The notes under the pieces: model-generated
What the model saw: only the letters and a program-made list of their open reading frames with translations
The model's database searches: none
What the model was told of the DNA's origin: nothing
Shown here: in pieces, positions 8,658 through 16,843 of the stretch
Layout: every line of letters starts with the position of its first letter
Numbering within the stretch: position 1 is the first letter of the stretch
Made by a program: the position numbers and the translations under genes
Assembly (NCBI RefSeq): GCF_019263705.2
Contig: NZ_JADQDK010000001.1
Span: 2,418,001 to 2,482,000, forward strand
Direction: 5' to 3'
From: Pseudonocardia abyssalis
GTDB taxonomy: Bacteria; Actinomycetota; Actinomycetes; Mycobacteriales; Pseudonocardiaceae
DNA: 64,000 bases

Positions 8658-10478
8658 GTGACGACCGCGCGGATCGAGCCGCTGCTCGACCTGGACCACT
8701 CCTGGGCCGTCGTCGACGTCGAGACCTCCGGCTTCCAGCCCGACACCGGCCGCGTCCTGAGCGTGGCGGCACTGGCCCTCGATTCGGCGGGCCGTCCCGA
8801 GCGGCGGTTCCACACGCTCGTCGACGCGGGCGTCGAGCCAGGCCCGGTGCACATCCACGGCCTGACCCGCGAGCGGCTGGCGGGCGCGCCGAGCTTCGAG
8901 CAGATAGCCCCTGAGCTGCTCGCAATGCTGAACGGGCGGATCCTCGTGGCCCACAACGCGGCTTTCGACCACCGGTTCCTCGCGACGGAGGTCGAGCGGG
9001 CCGGGCTGCGTCTGCCCGTCGAGCGGCGGCTGTGCACTCTCGCGCTGAGCCGGCGGCTCGGGCTGGCGGTGCCTAACCACAAGCTGGGCACACTCGCCGG
9101 GTATTGGGGCGTGGACCAGCAGCACGCGCACGACGCACTTGACGACGTCCAGGTGCTCGCCCGCATCCTCACCCACAGCCTGCTGCTCGCTGCCCGGCTC
9201 GACCTGCCGCTCCCCATCGTCGCCTGCGGAGGAAACGACGAGGTCAGCTCGGGCCCCGCACGCACCACCACACCGCGATGCCCGTGGCGCAACCCCGGCC
9301 GGCTCCAGCCCGGTGGCCCGCTGGTGCAGGGCATGCGCGTCGCGGTCACCGGGGCGGTGAGCGTGCCCCGCGAGCAGCTCGTCGACCAGCTCGTCGTGGC
9401 CGGGATCGACGTCAGTCGCTCGGTGAGCCGCTTGACCAGCGCGCTGGTCACCAACAACGCGCAGTACCGCACCCGCAAGGCCGAGCGGGCCCGCGCGGAG
9501 GGTATCCCCGTCATCGACGAGGCCACCCTGCGGCGCCTCCTCGGTGACGTCCGCCCCGGCGATCCGCTGACCACAGCGACCACCCGCCCGGCCGCACCCC
9601 GAATCCGGGTCACGACGTCCCCGCGCGGCCCACTGCACGATCGACGCGTCCTCATCATCGGGGGCACCCACGAGCAGGCCGCCGATGTACGCGCCGCGAT
9701 CGCCGGGCAGGGCGGCACTGCCGCGGTCAACTTCACCGCCGCGGTCACCGACGTGGTGCTGATGGCGGGTGGCGAGGCGGACCGGCGGCTGGCACGGATC
9801 CGGGAGACCGGCCTGCCGGTCCACACCGGTTCCACGGCGCTCGGGATCTCAGTCCCCGCCCCCGCGGCGGAGACCGCGCCGGCGCCGGTGACCGACCCCG
9901 ACCTCGCGGCCTATGTCGGCCGCCACCGCAACGACGCCGCCGGGCCGGGGGTGCCGGTCGTGGTCGGCGGCGAGGTCATCGACCTGCCCGACGCCGGCGC
10001 GTGGACTGTCAACGCCGCCTGGCGCGCCGACGCCCTCGCCGAGGGCACCGAGGTTGATGTCGTCGCCTTCCTCCTCGACGCCGACGAGCGGGTCGTCGCC
10101 GACGAGGACTTCGTCTTCTACAACGCACCCGTCAGCGAGCACGGAGCCGTCGCCCTCTCGGTGGACGGTGACAGCGAGCAGAGCCTCCGCGTCGACCTGA
10201 CACAGCTCGACGAACAGCACTCGAAGATCGTCGTCGCCGCGGCGCTCGTCGGCGGCGCGACGTTCGGTGACCTCGGCGCCGTCGCCCTCGCCGTCGACGG
10301 CGATCTCGTCACGGCGGCCACCGCCACCCTCGACGCCGCCACCACCGAGCGCACCCTGCTGCTCGCGGAGATCTACCGACGCGACGGCTCCTGGCGCCTG
10401 CGCGCCATCGGGCAGGGCTACGACGACGGCCTGGCCGAGCTCGCCGCCCGCTACGGTGTCGTGGTCAACGAAGGCTGA
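8658..10478 (+). CDS. DEDD-family 3'-5' exonuclease - BRCT - TerD fusion protein
   Basis: A 606-aa protein with three recognisable parts. Residues about 15-185 are a DnaQ-like exonuclease with Exo I DVETSG, Exo II HNAAFDH and Exo III HDALDD, so the acidic active site looks complete (DEDDh type). Residues about 215-290 form a BRCT domain (GMRVAVTG start), followed by a second BRCT-like segment. Residues about 410-606 are a TerD/stress domain with an acidic DADERVVADEDF stretch ahead of the FYN motif. The GTG at 8658 is chosen because a gaggtg SD lies just upstream and the exonuclease begins soon after; an upstream start at 8586 adds only Arg-rich sequence. Ter proteins are known in stress and metal responses and have been linked by comparative genomics to DNA-processing systems. 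Processing damaged or foreign DNA ends with the neighbouring kinase-ATPase and helicase is inferred. Confidence 0.9.
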   Translation: MTTARIEPLLDLDHSWAVVDVETSGFQPDTGRVLSVAALALDSAGRPERRFHTLVDAGVEPGPVHIHGLTRERLAGAPSFEQIAPELLAMLNGRILVAHNAAFDHRFLATEVERAGLRLPVERRLCTLALSRRLGLAVPNHKLGTLAGYWGVDQQHAHDALDDVQVLARILTHSLLLAARLDLPLPIVACGGNDEVSSGPARTTTPRCPWRNPGRLQPGGPLVQGMRVAVTGAVSVPREQLVDQLVVAGIDVSRSVSRLTSALVTNNAQYRTRKAERARAEGIPVIDEATLRRLLGDVRPGDPLTTATTRPAAPRIRVTTSPRGPLHDRRVLIIGGTHEQAADVRAAIAGQGGTAAVNFTAAVTDVVLMAGGEADRRLARIRETGLPVHTGSTALGISVPAPAAETAPAPVTDPDLAAYVGRHRNDAAGPGVPVVVGGEVIDLPDAGAWTVNAAWRADALAEGTEVDVVAFLLDADERVVADEDFVFYNAPVSEHGAVALSVDGDSEQSLRVDLTQLDEQHSKIVVAAALVGGATFGDLGAVALAVDGDLVTAATATLDAATTERTLLLAEIYRRDGSWRLRAIGQGYDDGLAELAARYGVVVNEG

Positions 10479-10751
10479 GTCCCGGCGGCCACGGATGCGG
10501 TCCCCGGTGCTGATCGGCCCGGTTGCGCGCAATGTTCCGCCCAGCGCGAACTCGAGGTCGTCGACGCCACTGAACTGGAGAAGGCGCCAGGTCCGCCGAG
10601 CTCACTGCGCCGCGCCAATCTGCGGGACTTCCTACTGCGCGACCACCAGATCCGCACCGCCAATCCCGACCGGATCGAGCAGCTCGCACAGACCACCTTC
10701 GAGATCACCGAGCTGCCGCTGCGGCAATCGCAGGCCACCGACGTCGCATAG
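10479..10751 (+). pseudogene. Coding-like remnant with no start, in frame after the TerD gene stop
   Basis: Directly after the TGA of the exonuclease-TerD gene the same frame stays open for 90 codons and ends in TAG at 10749. From about 10537 the translation looks like real protein (for example QRELEVVDATELEK and TFEITELPLRQSQ), but there is no ATG, GTG or TTG start in the frame. I read it as the 3' stump of a lost gene fused by deletion. I do not recognise the family. Rare readthrough of the TGA cannot be excluded. Confidence 0.3.
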
Positions 10752-10820
10752 CGGGGTCAGGGTCGGCAGGAGCGATCTGGATGCCGATGCAGGTCGTGGC
10801 CTGCGGCGAGTGATCTGGTG

Positions 10821-13019
10821 TCAGCTCAGCCCCAGTCGGTGCTGTTCAGCCAGAAGTACACGGCGTTCCATCGGAACGGAGTCGTCGTCGAGCGCCTCCG
10901 GCCGGTGTAGTGCGGTATCCACTGACCGCGAATCGGACTCCTTGGCCTCGCTGCGGCGGGCGAAGTGGTCGAACAGGAGCCGCTTGTTGTCCTGGATCTC
11001 ACGGATCCGTTCATCGATGCTGTCCTTGGCCAGCAGGCGGTGCACCTGCACCGTCCGGACCTGCCCCATCCGGTGTGCCCGGGCGATCGCCTGGTCCTCG
11101 GTGCTGGGCTTCCACTGCGGCTCGATGAGCACGACCACCGACGCGGCCTGCAAGTTCATCCCGACCCCGCCGGCCTCGATCTGCGAGAGCAGGACGGCAT
11201 GACCGGGCCGAGCGGCGAACTCCCCCACGAGCTCCTGGCGTGCCGCGGGAGGCACGGATCCGGTGATCGTCCCGACGACGGAGAACTCGCGAGCGCACGT
11301 CTCGAGCGCGGCGAGGAAGTAGGAGAAGACGAGGACCTTCATCCCGTCCTGGGCCGCCTCCTCCACGATCTCCCGCAACCGTTCCAGCTTCGCCGAGCCC
11401 GGGCCGAAGCCCGCCTGACGCATCGCCTGCAGGTTCCGCCGCTGCACAGCGTCGCGGTAGGTCGCCACTTCCCCGTCGCCGAACTGCACCCACGCTTCGG
11501 TCTCGATCTTCTCCGGCAACTCGGTGAGCACATCGGCCTGGTTGCGTCGCAGGTACACCGGCGCCACCGCGCGCCGGAACACGTTCGCGCCTGCCACCGC
11601 GTCGGCCGGGTCGATGTTGCGCGCGACCTGCGGCTGCAGGTAGTTCACCAGCGTCCGGAACTCCTCGACCCGGTTCTCCATCGGCGTGCCGGTGAGGAAC
11701 AGCGCACGCTGGGCGCGACCAACTGCTGCCGCGATGGCCTGCGACCTGGCCGCGTCCGGGTTCTTCACGTAGTGCGCCTCGTCGACCACGAGCATCGCGA
11801 CGTCGGCCTCCCGCACAGCGGCGGGCAGGCGCGCCAGGGTGCCGAACGTCGTGACCGCCACTCCGCCCTCGCGCAACCACCGCCGTCCGGCGTCATCACG
11901 GCCGGCACCGTGCAGCATGTGCGTCGCGAGGGTGCTGTGCTTGGCGGTCTCCTTGACCCAGTTGATCTGCACGCTCGCCGGGCAGACCACTACGAACCGC
12001 CGCTGCCCCTTCGCCGCCAGGTGTGCGAGGACCGCGAGCGCCTGCACGGTCTTCCCGAGCCCCATCTCGTCACCGAGGATCGAGCGTTCCTGATGGATGG
12101 CGTACTGGGCACCGAAGACTTGGTAGCCACGCAGCGTCGCCTTCAGGTGGGAGAGGTCGAGCGGGATCGCGGTGATCCGCTGGCGCAGTTCCTCGGCGAC
12201 GAACCCCCGCGCCGCGTCGTCGTCAGGTGGAGCGGCACCCACCGTCGAGAGGACGGCATTGATCCCCGCGGCGTTCTGCAGGTACTCGTTCCACAATGCG
12301 CCCGATTCGTAGGACGCCGGGTCGACGGCCCGTTCCTGCGCCGCGACAGCGTCGTGCAGGCCACGGACAGCCGGTTCGACGAGGATCGCTTCGAGCCTGG
12401 CCAGCGCGTCGAGAGCCGAGTCCTTCGTGCGGCGGCGAGAGAAGAGCATCGACCATCGGCTCGCGGCCCGGTCGGCCTCGGCCGCAAGCGGCCCGGTCCG
12501 GCTCACGAACGTCTCGAGCGGTTCCCGCAGTGCCGCCGAGGCGGCGTCCGCGGCCCGGGTCGCGGCGAGCGCGGCGATCAGGTGGGTCTGCGCGGGGTCT
12601 CGGCGGTCGGGATCGATGCGGAACCGCACGTCGCGCTGCACCTGCACGGCCACCGTCCGGGCGGCGCGACGCACCTCAAGAACCGTCTGCGCGCCGACGC
12701 CGGGGACCTGCTGCAGCCGATGATCGGGAGCGGCGAGGACGTCGGCGACGGTGGCTACCCCGGCCTGTTGCAGCGCTCCGAGCCGAACCCCTCGGCCGAC
12801 CAACTCTCGCAGAGCTGTGATGGGGGTGGCACGCAGCCGGTCCGACACCTGCCCGGCGGTGAGCACCTCCACCTGACGCCGCGCACTGTCCCGCAGCACA
12901 GCCGGCGCCGCCAGGAGTGTCGTCGCCCGCTCGGCCAGGTCCCGAACGGCTGCGAGGGTCGCCCGCGCCCGCCGGTTGGTCCCGCCGTCCTGCCCCGATC
13001 GGTCACTCAGCTCGACCAT
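10821..13019 (-). CDS. SNF2-family DEAD/DEAH-box helicase with helix-hairpin-helix N-terminus
   Basis: A 732-aa SNF2 ATPase. The N-terminal part contains a helix-hairpin-helix-like stretch (VPGVGAQTVLEV) and a long helical region. The motor follows with Walker A DEMGLGKT, motif II DEAH, motif III LTGTPMENR, and in the second lobe an arginine-finger motif AHRMGQ. Such enzymes translocate on double-stranded DNA. The ATG at 13019 is preceded almost directly by a G-rich SD-like run, which is too close, so a GTG at 13049 (10 residues longer) is an alternative. It is convergent with the exonuclease-TerD gene and probably belongs to the same DNA-processing locus (inference from neighbourhood; SNF2 proteins are common in restriction-like systems). 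Confidence 0.9.
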   Translation of the reverse strand: MVELSDRSGQDGGTNRRARATLAAVRDLAERATTLLAAPAVLRDSARRQVEVLTAGQVSDRLRATPITALRELVGRGVRLGALQQAGVATVADVLAAPDHRLQQVPGVGAQTVLEVRRAARTVAVQVQRDVRFRIDPDRRDPAQTHLIAALAATRAADAASAALREPLETFVSRTGPLAAEADRAASRWSMLFSRRRTKDSALDALARLEAILVEPAVRGLHDAVAAQERAVDPASYESGALWNEYLQNAAGINAVLSTVGAAPPDDDAARGFVAEELRQRITAIPLDLSHLKATLRGYQVFGAQYAIHQERSILGDEMGLGKTVQALAVLAHLAAKGQRRFVVVCPASVQINWVKETAKHSTLATHMLHGAGRDDAGRRWLREGGVAVTTFGTLARLPAAVREADVAMLVVDEAHYVKNPDAARSQAIAAAVGRAQRALFLTGTPMENRVEEFRTLVNYLQPQVARNIDPADAVAGANVFRRAVAPVYLRRNQADVLTELPEKIETEAWVQFGDGEVATYRDAVQRRNLQAMRQAGFGPGSAKLERLREIVEEAAQDGMKVLVFSYFLAALETCAREFSVVGTITGSVPPAARQELVGEFAARPGHAVLLSQIEAGGVGMNLQAASVVVLIEPQWKPSTEDQAIARAHRMGQVRTVQVHRLLAKDSIDERIREIQDNKRLLFDHFARRSEAKESDSRSVDTALHRPEALDDDSVPMERRVLLAEQHRLGLS

Positions 13020-13095
13020 GCCCTCCCCCGATGATCGGCAGCAACGCACCCGATCGGCCGCTCAGCACCCACCGCACCGGGTTCCACGGAGAGGA

Positions 13096-13593
13096 TCACA
13101 CGAATGGCCGGCACTCTCGACTGAGCTGTTCGAGCCCCCGACCGACGACCTCGCGGACCTCGGACCGGATCGTCTCGTCGATCTCCGACACCGCCAGAAC
13201 CCGCAGGCACCGACATCTCTGGAGATCACGGCCATCGATGACGCACAACAAGACCCCGTAAGCCCGAAGTGCAGCAATCACGGCATCCACCTCAGCAGCC
13301 GGTTCCGCCGTGACGTGCAGAACGAAGTGCCGAGTGATCATCCGGGCGAGTCTCGGCACCGTGACGAATCCGAGAACCGACGCCGTCATGCGCTCCAGCG
13401 CCCGCATCGCACTGCTCCTGCCGTTCTCCAGATCCGTCGCCAACGCGGCCAACGCATCACACATCCCGGAGCCGGCACCCGCCTTCGCCTGCCGGTGCAC
13501 GTCCTGCCCGACAGCACCGATCACTCGCCGTTCCGCCTGGTAACGCCAGCTCACGACGGTGATCCGCTGGGCCTCTGCTACTGCGATGGCCAC
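13096..13593 (-). CDS. Hypothetical 165-aa protein
   Basis: The minus frame from a GTG at 13593 gives a soluble protein with natural-looking composition (segments such as AERRVIGAVGQDV, MITRHFVLHVTAEP and SEIDETIRSEVRE). No known domain is recognised. The frame is open further upstream to 13947, into the IS element, but that part is Arg-rich and low in coding character. The IS lies about 270 bases upstream of the chosen start and may have displaced its promoter. It could also be a truncated remnant. Confidence 0.4.
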   Translation of the reverse strand: MAIAVAEAQRITVVSWRYQAERRVIGAVGQDVHRQAKAGAGSGMCDALAALATDLENGRSSAMRALERMTASVLGFVTVPRLARMITRHFVLHVTAEPAAEVDAVIAALRAYGVLLCVIDGRDLQRCRCLRVLAVSEIDETIRSEVREVVGRGLEQLSRECRPFV

Positions 13594-13860
13594 TCGGCGA
13601 TCGGGCAGGCCGTCGGCCTTCCACCCACGGTCCCCGCCCCGCGCCCGTCGAGGTCTGGCTCGATCACGCCGTCCCGGCGTCAGCTCGGCGCGCGGTGACG
13701 GGATCTCGGCCGCGGTCCGAGCCCGATGCCCGCCGGCTGCAGAGGGGGGTACACGCCTGGGCCACCGCGTCCACGACTCGAACCCGTCGCAATGGTCCTC
13801 GCAGTATCGATGGCCACTCGCGTCACAGACCAAGCGTCTACAGCGCCCACGGTGCCGCTC

Positions 13861-13888
13861 GCGAGCAATGCTTGAAACCTGTGGATGA
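13861..13888 (+). repeat. Left terminal inverted repeat of the IS256-family element
   Basis: Pairs with the reverse complement of 15258-15285. Outer nine and inner twelve bases agree, the middle seven are divergent. Confidence 0.7.
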
Positions 13889-13970
13889 CCGGAGGGGCCG
13901 TACCCTTCCGGTGATCTTGAGGCCATCAAGCAAGATCGGCGCGCCAACGCCGGTCGGAAGGGTACGACCC

Positions 13971-15251
13971 GTGCTCACCGTAGTTCCTGGAGCTGCCGAC
14001 GCAGATGAACCCCACCGGGACGGCGGCTCGCTGATCGACGAGCTGGTCCGCGAGGGCGCCCGCCGGATGCTCGCCGAGGCTCTGCAGGCCGAGGTCGACG
14101 ACTACATTGCCCGCCACGTCGGCGAGCGCGACGAGCACGGCCGCCGGCTGGTCGTGCGCAACGGCACCCACCAGCCCCGCGAGGTGCTCACCAGCGCCGG
14201 CGCGGTCGAGGTGACCGTGCCGCGGGTGAACGACCGGCGCACCGACCCGCAGACCGGGGAGCGGGCGCGGTTCTCCTCGGCGATCCTGCCGCCCTGGTGC
14301 CGCAAGACCCCGAAGATCACCGAAGTGCTGCCGCTGCTCTACCTGCACGGGCTCTCGACCAGCGACTTCGTGCCCGCCCTGGGCCAGTTCCTCGGCTCGA
14401 CCGCCGGGCTCTCGGCGCCGGTGATCACGAAGCTGACCGAGACCTGGAAGGCCGAACAGCGCACCTTCGCCGCCCGCGACCTGTCCAGAGCCGACTACGT
14501 CTACCTGTGGGCCGACGGGATCCACGTCAACATCCGCCTCGAAGAACACAAGCTGTGCCTGCTCGTGCTGATCGGCGTCCGTGCTGACGGGCGCAAGGAG
14601 CTCGTCGCGCTGGCCGATGGCTACCGCGAGTCGACCGAGTCCTGGGCGGACCTGCTGCGCGATGCCGCCCGGCGAGGGATGCGCGCCCCGGTCCTCGCGG
14701 TCGGAGACGGCGCGCTGGGGTTCTGGGCCGCGCTGCGCGAGGTGTTCCCCGCGACCCGCGAGCAGCGCTGCTGGTTCCACAAGATCGCCAACGTGCTCGG
14801 CGCCCTCCCGAAATCCGCGCACCCGGGGGCGAAGAAGGCACTCGCGGAGATCTGGAACGCCGAAGACCGCCGCCACGCCCTCGACGCCGTGAAAGCATTC
14901 GAGGCCGCCTACGGGGCGAAATTCCCGAAGGCGGTCGCGAAGATCACCGACGATGTCGAGGTGCTGCTCGCGGTCTACGACTTCCCCGCCGAGCACTGGA
15001 TCCACCTGCGCACCACGAACCCCATCGAGTCGACCTTCGCCACCGTCCGGCACCGCACGAAGATCACTCGCGGTCCCGGCTCGCGGGCAGCCGGGCTGGC
15101 GATGGCGTTCAAGCTCATCGAGGCCGCCCAGGACCGCTGGCGCGCCGTGAACGGCCCACACCTGGTCGCGCTCGTCCGCGCCGGCGCCCTGTTCGTCAAC
15201 GGCAAGCTCGTCGAACGACCCGACGACCACCACCAACCGGAAGCCGCCTAA
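13971..15251 (+). CDS. IS256-family (Mutator-type) transposase
   Basis: A 426-aa transposase of typical IS256/Mutator length. It contains the family hallmarks: an N-terminal segment ending in VTVPRVNDRR, the catalytic region around YLWADGIHVN and LLVLIGVRADGRKEL, the stretch VGDGALGFW followed by QRCWFHKIANVL, and the C-terminal TTNPIESTFATVRHR carrying the last acidic residue of the DDE triad. The start is the GTG at 13971 (reading VLTVVPGAAD), matching the N-terminus expected for the family; an upstream start at 13695 would lie outside the IS. The gene is intact, so the element may still be active. Confidence 0.93.
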   Translation: MLTVVPGAADADEPHRDGGSLIDELVREGARRMLAEALQAEVDDYIARHVGERDEHGRRLVVRNGTHQPREVLTSAGAVEVTVPRVNDRRTDPQTGERARFSSAILPPWCRKTPKITEVLPLLYLHGLSTSDFVPALGQFLGSTAGLSAPVITKLTETWKAEQRTFAARDLSRADYVYLWADGIHVNIRLEEHKLCLLVLIGVRADGRKELVALADGYRESTESWADLLRDAARRGMRAPVLAVGDGALGFWAALREVFPATREQRCWFHKIANVLGALPKSAHPGAKKALAEIWNAEDRRHALDAVKAFEAAYGAKFPKAVAKITDDVEVLLAVYDFPAEHWIHLRTTNPIESTFATVRHRTKITRGPGSRAAGLAMAFKLIEAAQDRWRAVNGPHLVALVRAGALFVNGKLVERPDDHHQPEAA

Positions 15252-15257
15252 AGATCT

Positions 15258-15285
15258 TCATCCACAGGTCTTGACTATTGCTCGC
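15258..15285 (-). repeat. Right terminal inverted repeat of the IS256-family element
   Basis: Reverse complement of this segment matches 13861-13888 at both ends with mismatches in the middle. Confidence 0.7.
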
Positions 15286-15672
15286 CGCTCCCCCGGGCGG
15301 CGGTACCTGTTGGTGTGCCCGCACACGTGTGTGGACTCCCCGTCCCCCCGCTGCACCTACTCAGGGTGGTCGGCCGACCACCTCACGCTGTACCGCCGAA
15401 CGCGCGACCTGCGCGGGCGCACGACGGCCTATCGGCCGTTCGGATCTGCGGGCACTCCATGAACAGACGGCGACGTCGCGCGGGGACCTGATGGCGATCT
15501 GGTCGGCGCTACGGCGTCACATCACCCTGACAACAACGTCGGCGCACAAGTCCGAAGCGCTCAACCTGCTCGTTGCGCGAGGACGGCCCAGGTCGAACGA
15601 TCGCCCGGTCGTGCAAATGACCGCAGGCGTCGCTCGCCGAAGCGGTCACCGTTGTTGTCAGAACCTGTGTCA
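15286..15672. other. Stretch with no recognised gene
   Basis: Lies between the IS right end and the tRNA-Val remnant with its hairpin. Short open frames exist in several phases but none has a convincing start, SD or recognisable product. Probably non-coding or decayed sequence. Confidence 0.5.
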
Positions 15673-15705
15673 AACGCCCCCCACCGCGATGCGGTGAGGG
15701 GCGTT
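15673..15705 (-). terminator. Hairpin terminator 3' of the tRNA-Val remnant
   Basis: A 15-bp stem (one mismatch) with a 3-base loop: AACGCCCCCCACCGC pairs with GCGGTGAGGGGCGTT. It lies directly downstream of the tRNA 3' end in the minus direction, the usual place of a tRNA gene terminator. This suggests the remnant kept its native downstream flank. Confidence 0.7.
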
Positions 15706-15710
15706 CGTGC

Positions 15711-15755
15711 TGGTGGGCGATACTGGGATCGAACCAGTGACCTCTTCGGTGTGAA
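15711..15755 (-). other. 3' half of a tRNA-Val(CAC) gene: candidate attachment site
   Basis: Read on the minus strand the segment starts with an anticodon loop TTCACAC (anticodon CAC, Val), continues through the 3' anticodon stem, a T arm around GGTTCGATCC, and an acceptor strand ending in CGCCCACCA. The 5' half is missing: the five bases before the loop do not pair with the 3' side of the anticodon stem, and no D arm follows upstream. Identity that starts in the anticodon loop and runs to the tRNA 3' end is the classic footprint of tyrosine-integrase islands. A complete tRNA-Val copy would mark the other end of the island. Confidence 0.75.
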
Positions 15756-16411
15756 GCAACCCGCCGGACTGCTCAACAAGCTTGTTTGTGGAGTTCAAAG
15801 GCGGTTCGACGTACGTGGTCGTCCGCCCGCGGAGGCCCGGATTCGCCGTCGTTGTCACTCAGTTTGTTACTCAGTTCGACCGGACGCCTCGACGCTTGGC
15901 GATCCCGGGGTCGCGTCGCAGCATCACGACGGATCACGTCGGTAGCTTGCGTCATGGCCAAGGTGCACGCACCCAGTTGACCAGAACTGCATTCCGTTGG
16001 CCCGCCCTCGATGTAGCCGTCCCCCACGTTCCCCCGCTCCACCCGCGAGCCCAAAAGCGTCCACGGTCCCGCGCGCCCCGCCGTTGCCGGGACCTCGACT
16101 CGACCCGTCAGGACCGCTGGCGCAGACCTCACCCGGCGGTTCGTCCCCCATCCGCGGTGATCGTCTGGACCCGTCTAGGTTCGCCGCGTCGACAATGAAG
16201 GCCAAGCCGTCGACATCGAGCCCAAAGGGCCGAAAGCTTCAGCGACGGAGGAGACTATTCCGTCCTCGACGGGGCGCAGGCCGTGGAACGCAACCCTCCC
16301 GGACCGTATCGATGGCCATCCCGGAGTCAGTCCAGGTGCGGCAGCGGGCATCAACGACTCAGCGGTGCAATGGGGGTGGTCCTCCGTGAAAAGGACCGTC
16401 CGTTTCGACCG
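15756..16411. other. Stretch with no recognised gene between two tRNA remnants
   Basis: About 650 bases. Open frames exist in most phases but none reads as a known protein, none has a good SD, and no integrase remnant is identified. Probably decayed island DNA. Confidence 0.45.
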
Positions 16412-16452
16412 TCGGGACGACAAGATTCGAACCTGCGGCCCATGCCCCCCAG
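16412..16452 (-). other. 3' half of a tRNA-Pro(GGG) gene: second candidate attachment site
   Basis: On the minus strand the segment begins at an anticodon loop CTGGGGG (anticodon GGG, Pro) and continues through a variable loop, T arm (GCAGG TTCGAAT CTTGT) and acceptor strand CGTCCCG plus discriminator A. The 5' acceptor strand and D arm are absent, and the bases before the loop do not pair with the 3' side of the anticodon stem. A short hairpin (GGTCCT/AGGACC, about 16391-16410) lies just downstream and could be its terminator. A second integration scar, about 650 bp from the tRNA-Val one. Confidence 0.65.
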
Positions 16453-16843
16453 GTCGGCGGGTGGGTTACTCCTGCACCTCAACTACGTCGCGCGCGTTCC
16501 GGAATACCTCGAACGTGCCGGTGGCGATGCACGAAGTCGACACAGAGGTCCCCGCTAGTCCCGACGGGTCAGCGCCGTGCACGCCGACCGCAACGCCTTC
16601 GATCCTCGCCGACGAGCTCGCACCGCGATGTCCGGCAGGCTCGTTCACACATCCACCTGTCGAACTCGCACGGTCGACCGGGGTGGCCATGTCGTGGTTC
16701 TGTATGTGGTCACTGCCCTGCAATCTCGTGGTCAAGTCGTGGTGCTACGCCCCTCCGTCGGGCGAGGTTGTGGACCGCATCAGCGACACCCCTCCCGGTG
16801 GTCCGCACCCTCGCTGCGGACCACCGGAGCGCTCAGGCCGGGG
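16453..16843. other. Stretch with no recognised gene
   Basis: Lies between the tRNA-Pro remnant and the decayed DUF4396 gene. Short open frames only, none recognisable. Probably island debris. Confidence 0.45.

Larger units (their letters stand above)
13861..15285 (+). mobile_element. IS256-family insertion sequence, apparently complete (1425 bp)
   Basis: The element carries one intact transposase gene and imperfect terminal inverted repeats of about 28 bp (13861-13888 and 15258-15285). They match at the outer GCGAGCAAT and the inner ACCTGTGGATGA, with mismatches between. The pentamer CGCTC lies directly outside both ends (13856-13860 and 15286-15290) and may be part of a target duplication. 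IS256 elements usually make 8-9 bp duplications, so the exact ends are uncertain by a few bases. It sits next to the tRNA-remnant zone and splits the DNA-processing locus from the decay zone. Confidence 0.8.

Noticed and set aside
8401..8925. 175-residue N-terminal extension of the NERD-kinase protein
   Set aside because: The extension is Arg/Pro-rich, overlaps the divergent exonuclease gene and precedes the clear NERD start.
15711..16452. Complete tRNA genes
   Set aside because: Neither segment has a pairing 5' acceptor strand or D arm, and the 5' anticodon stem does not pair, so only 3' halves are present.
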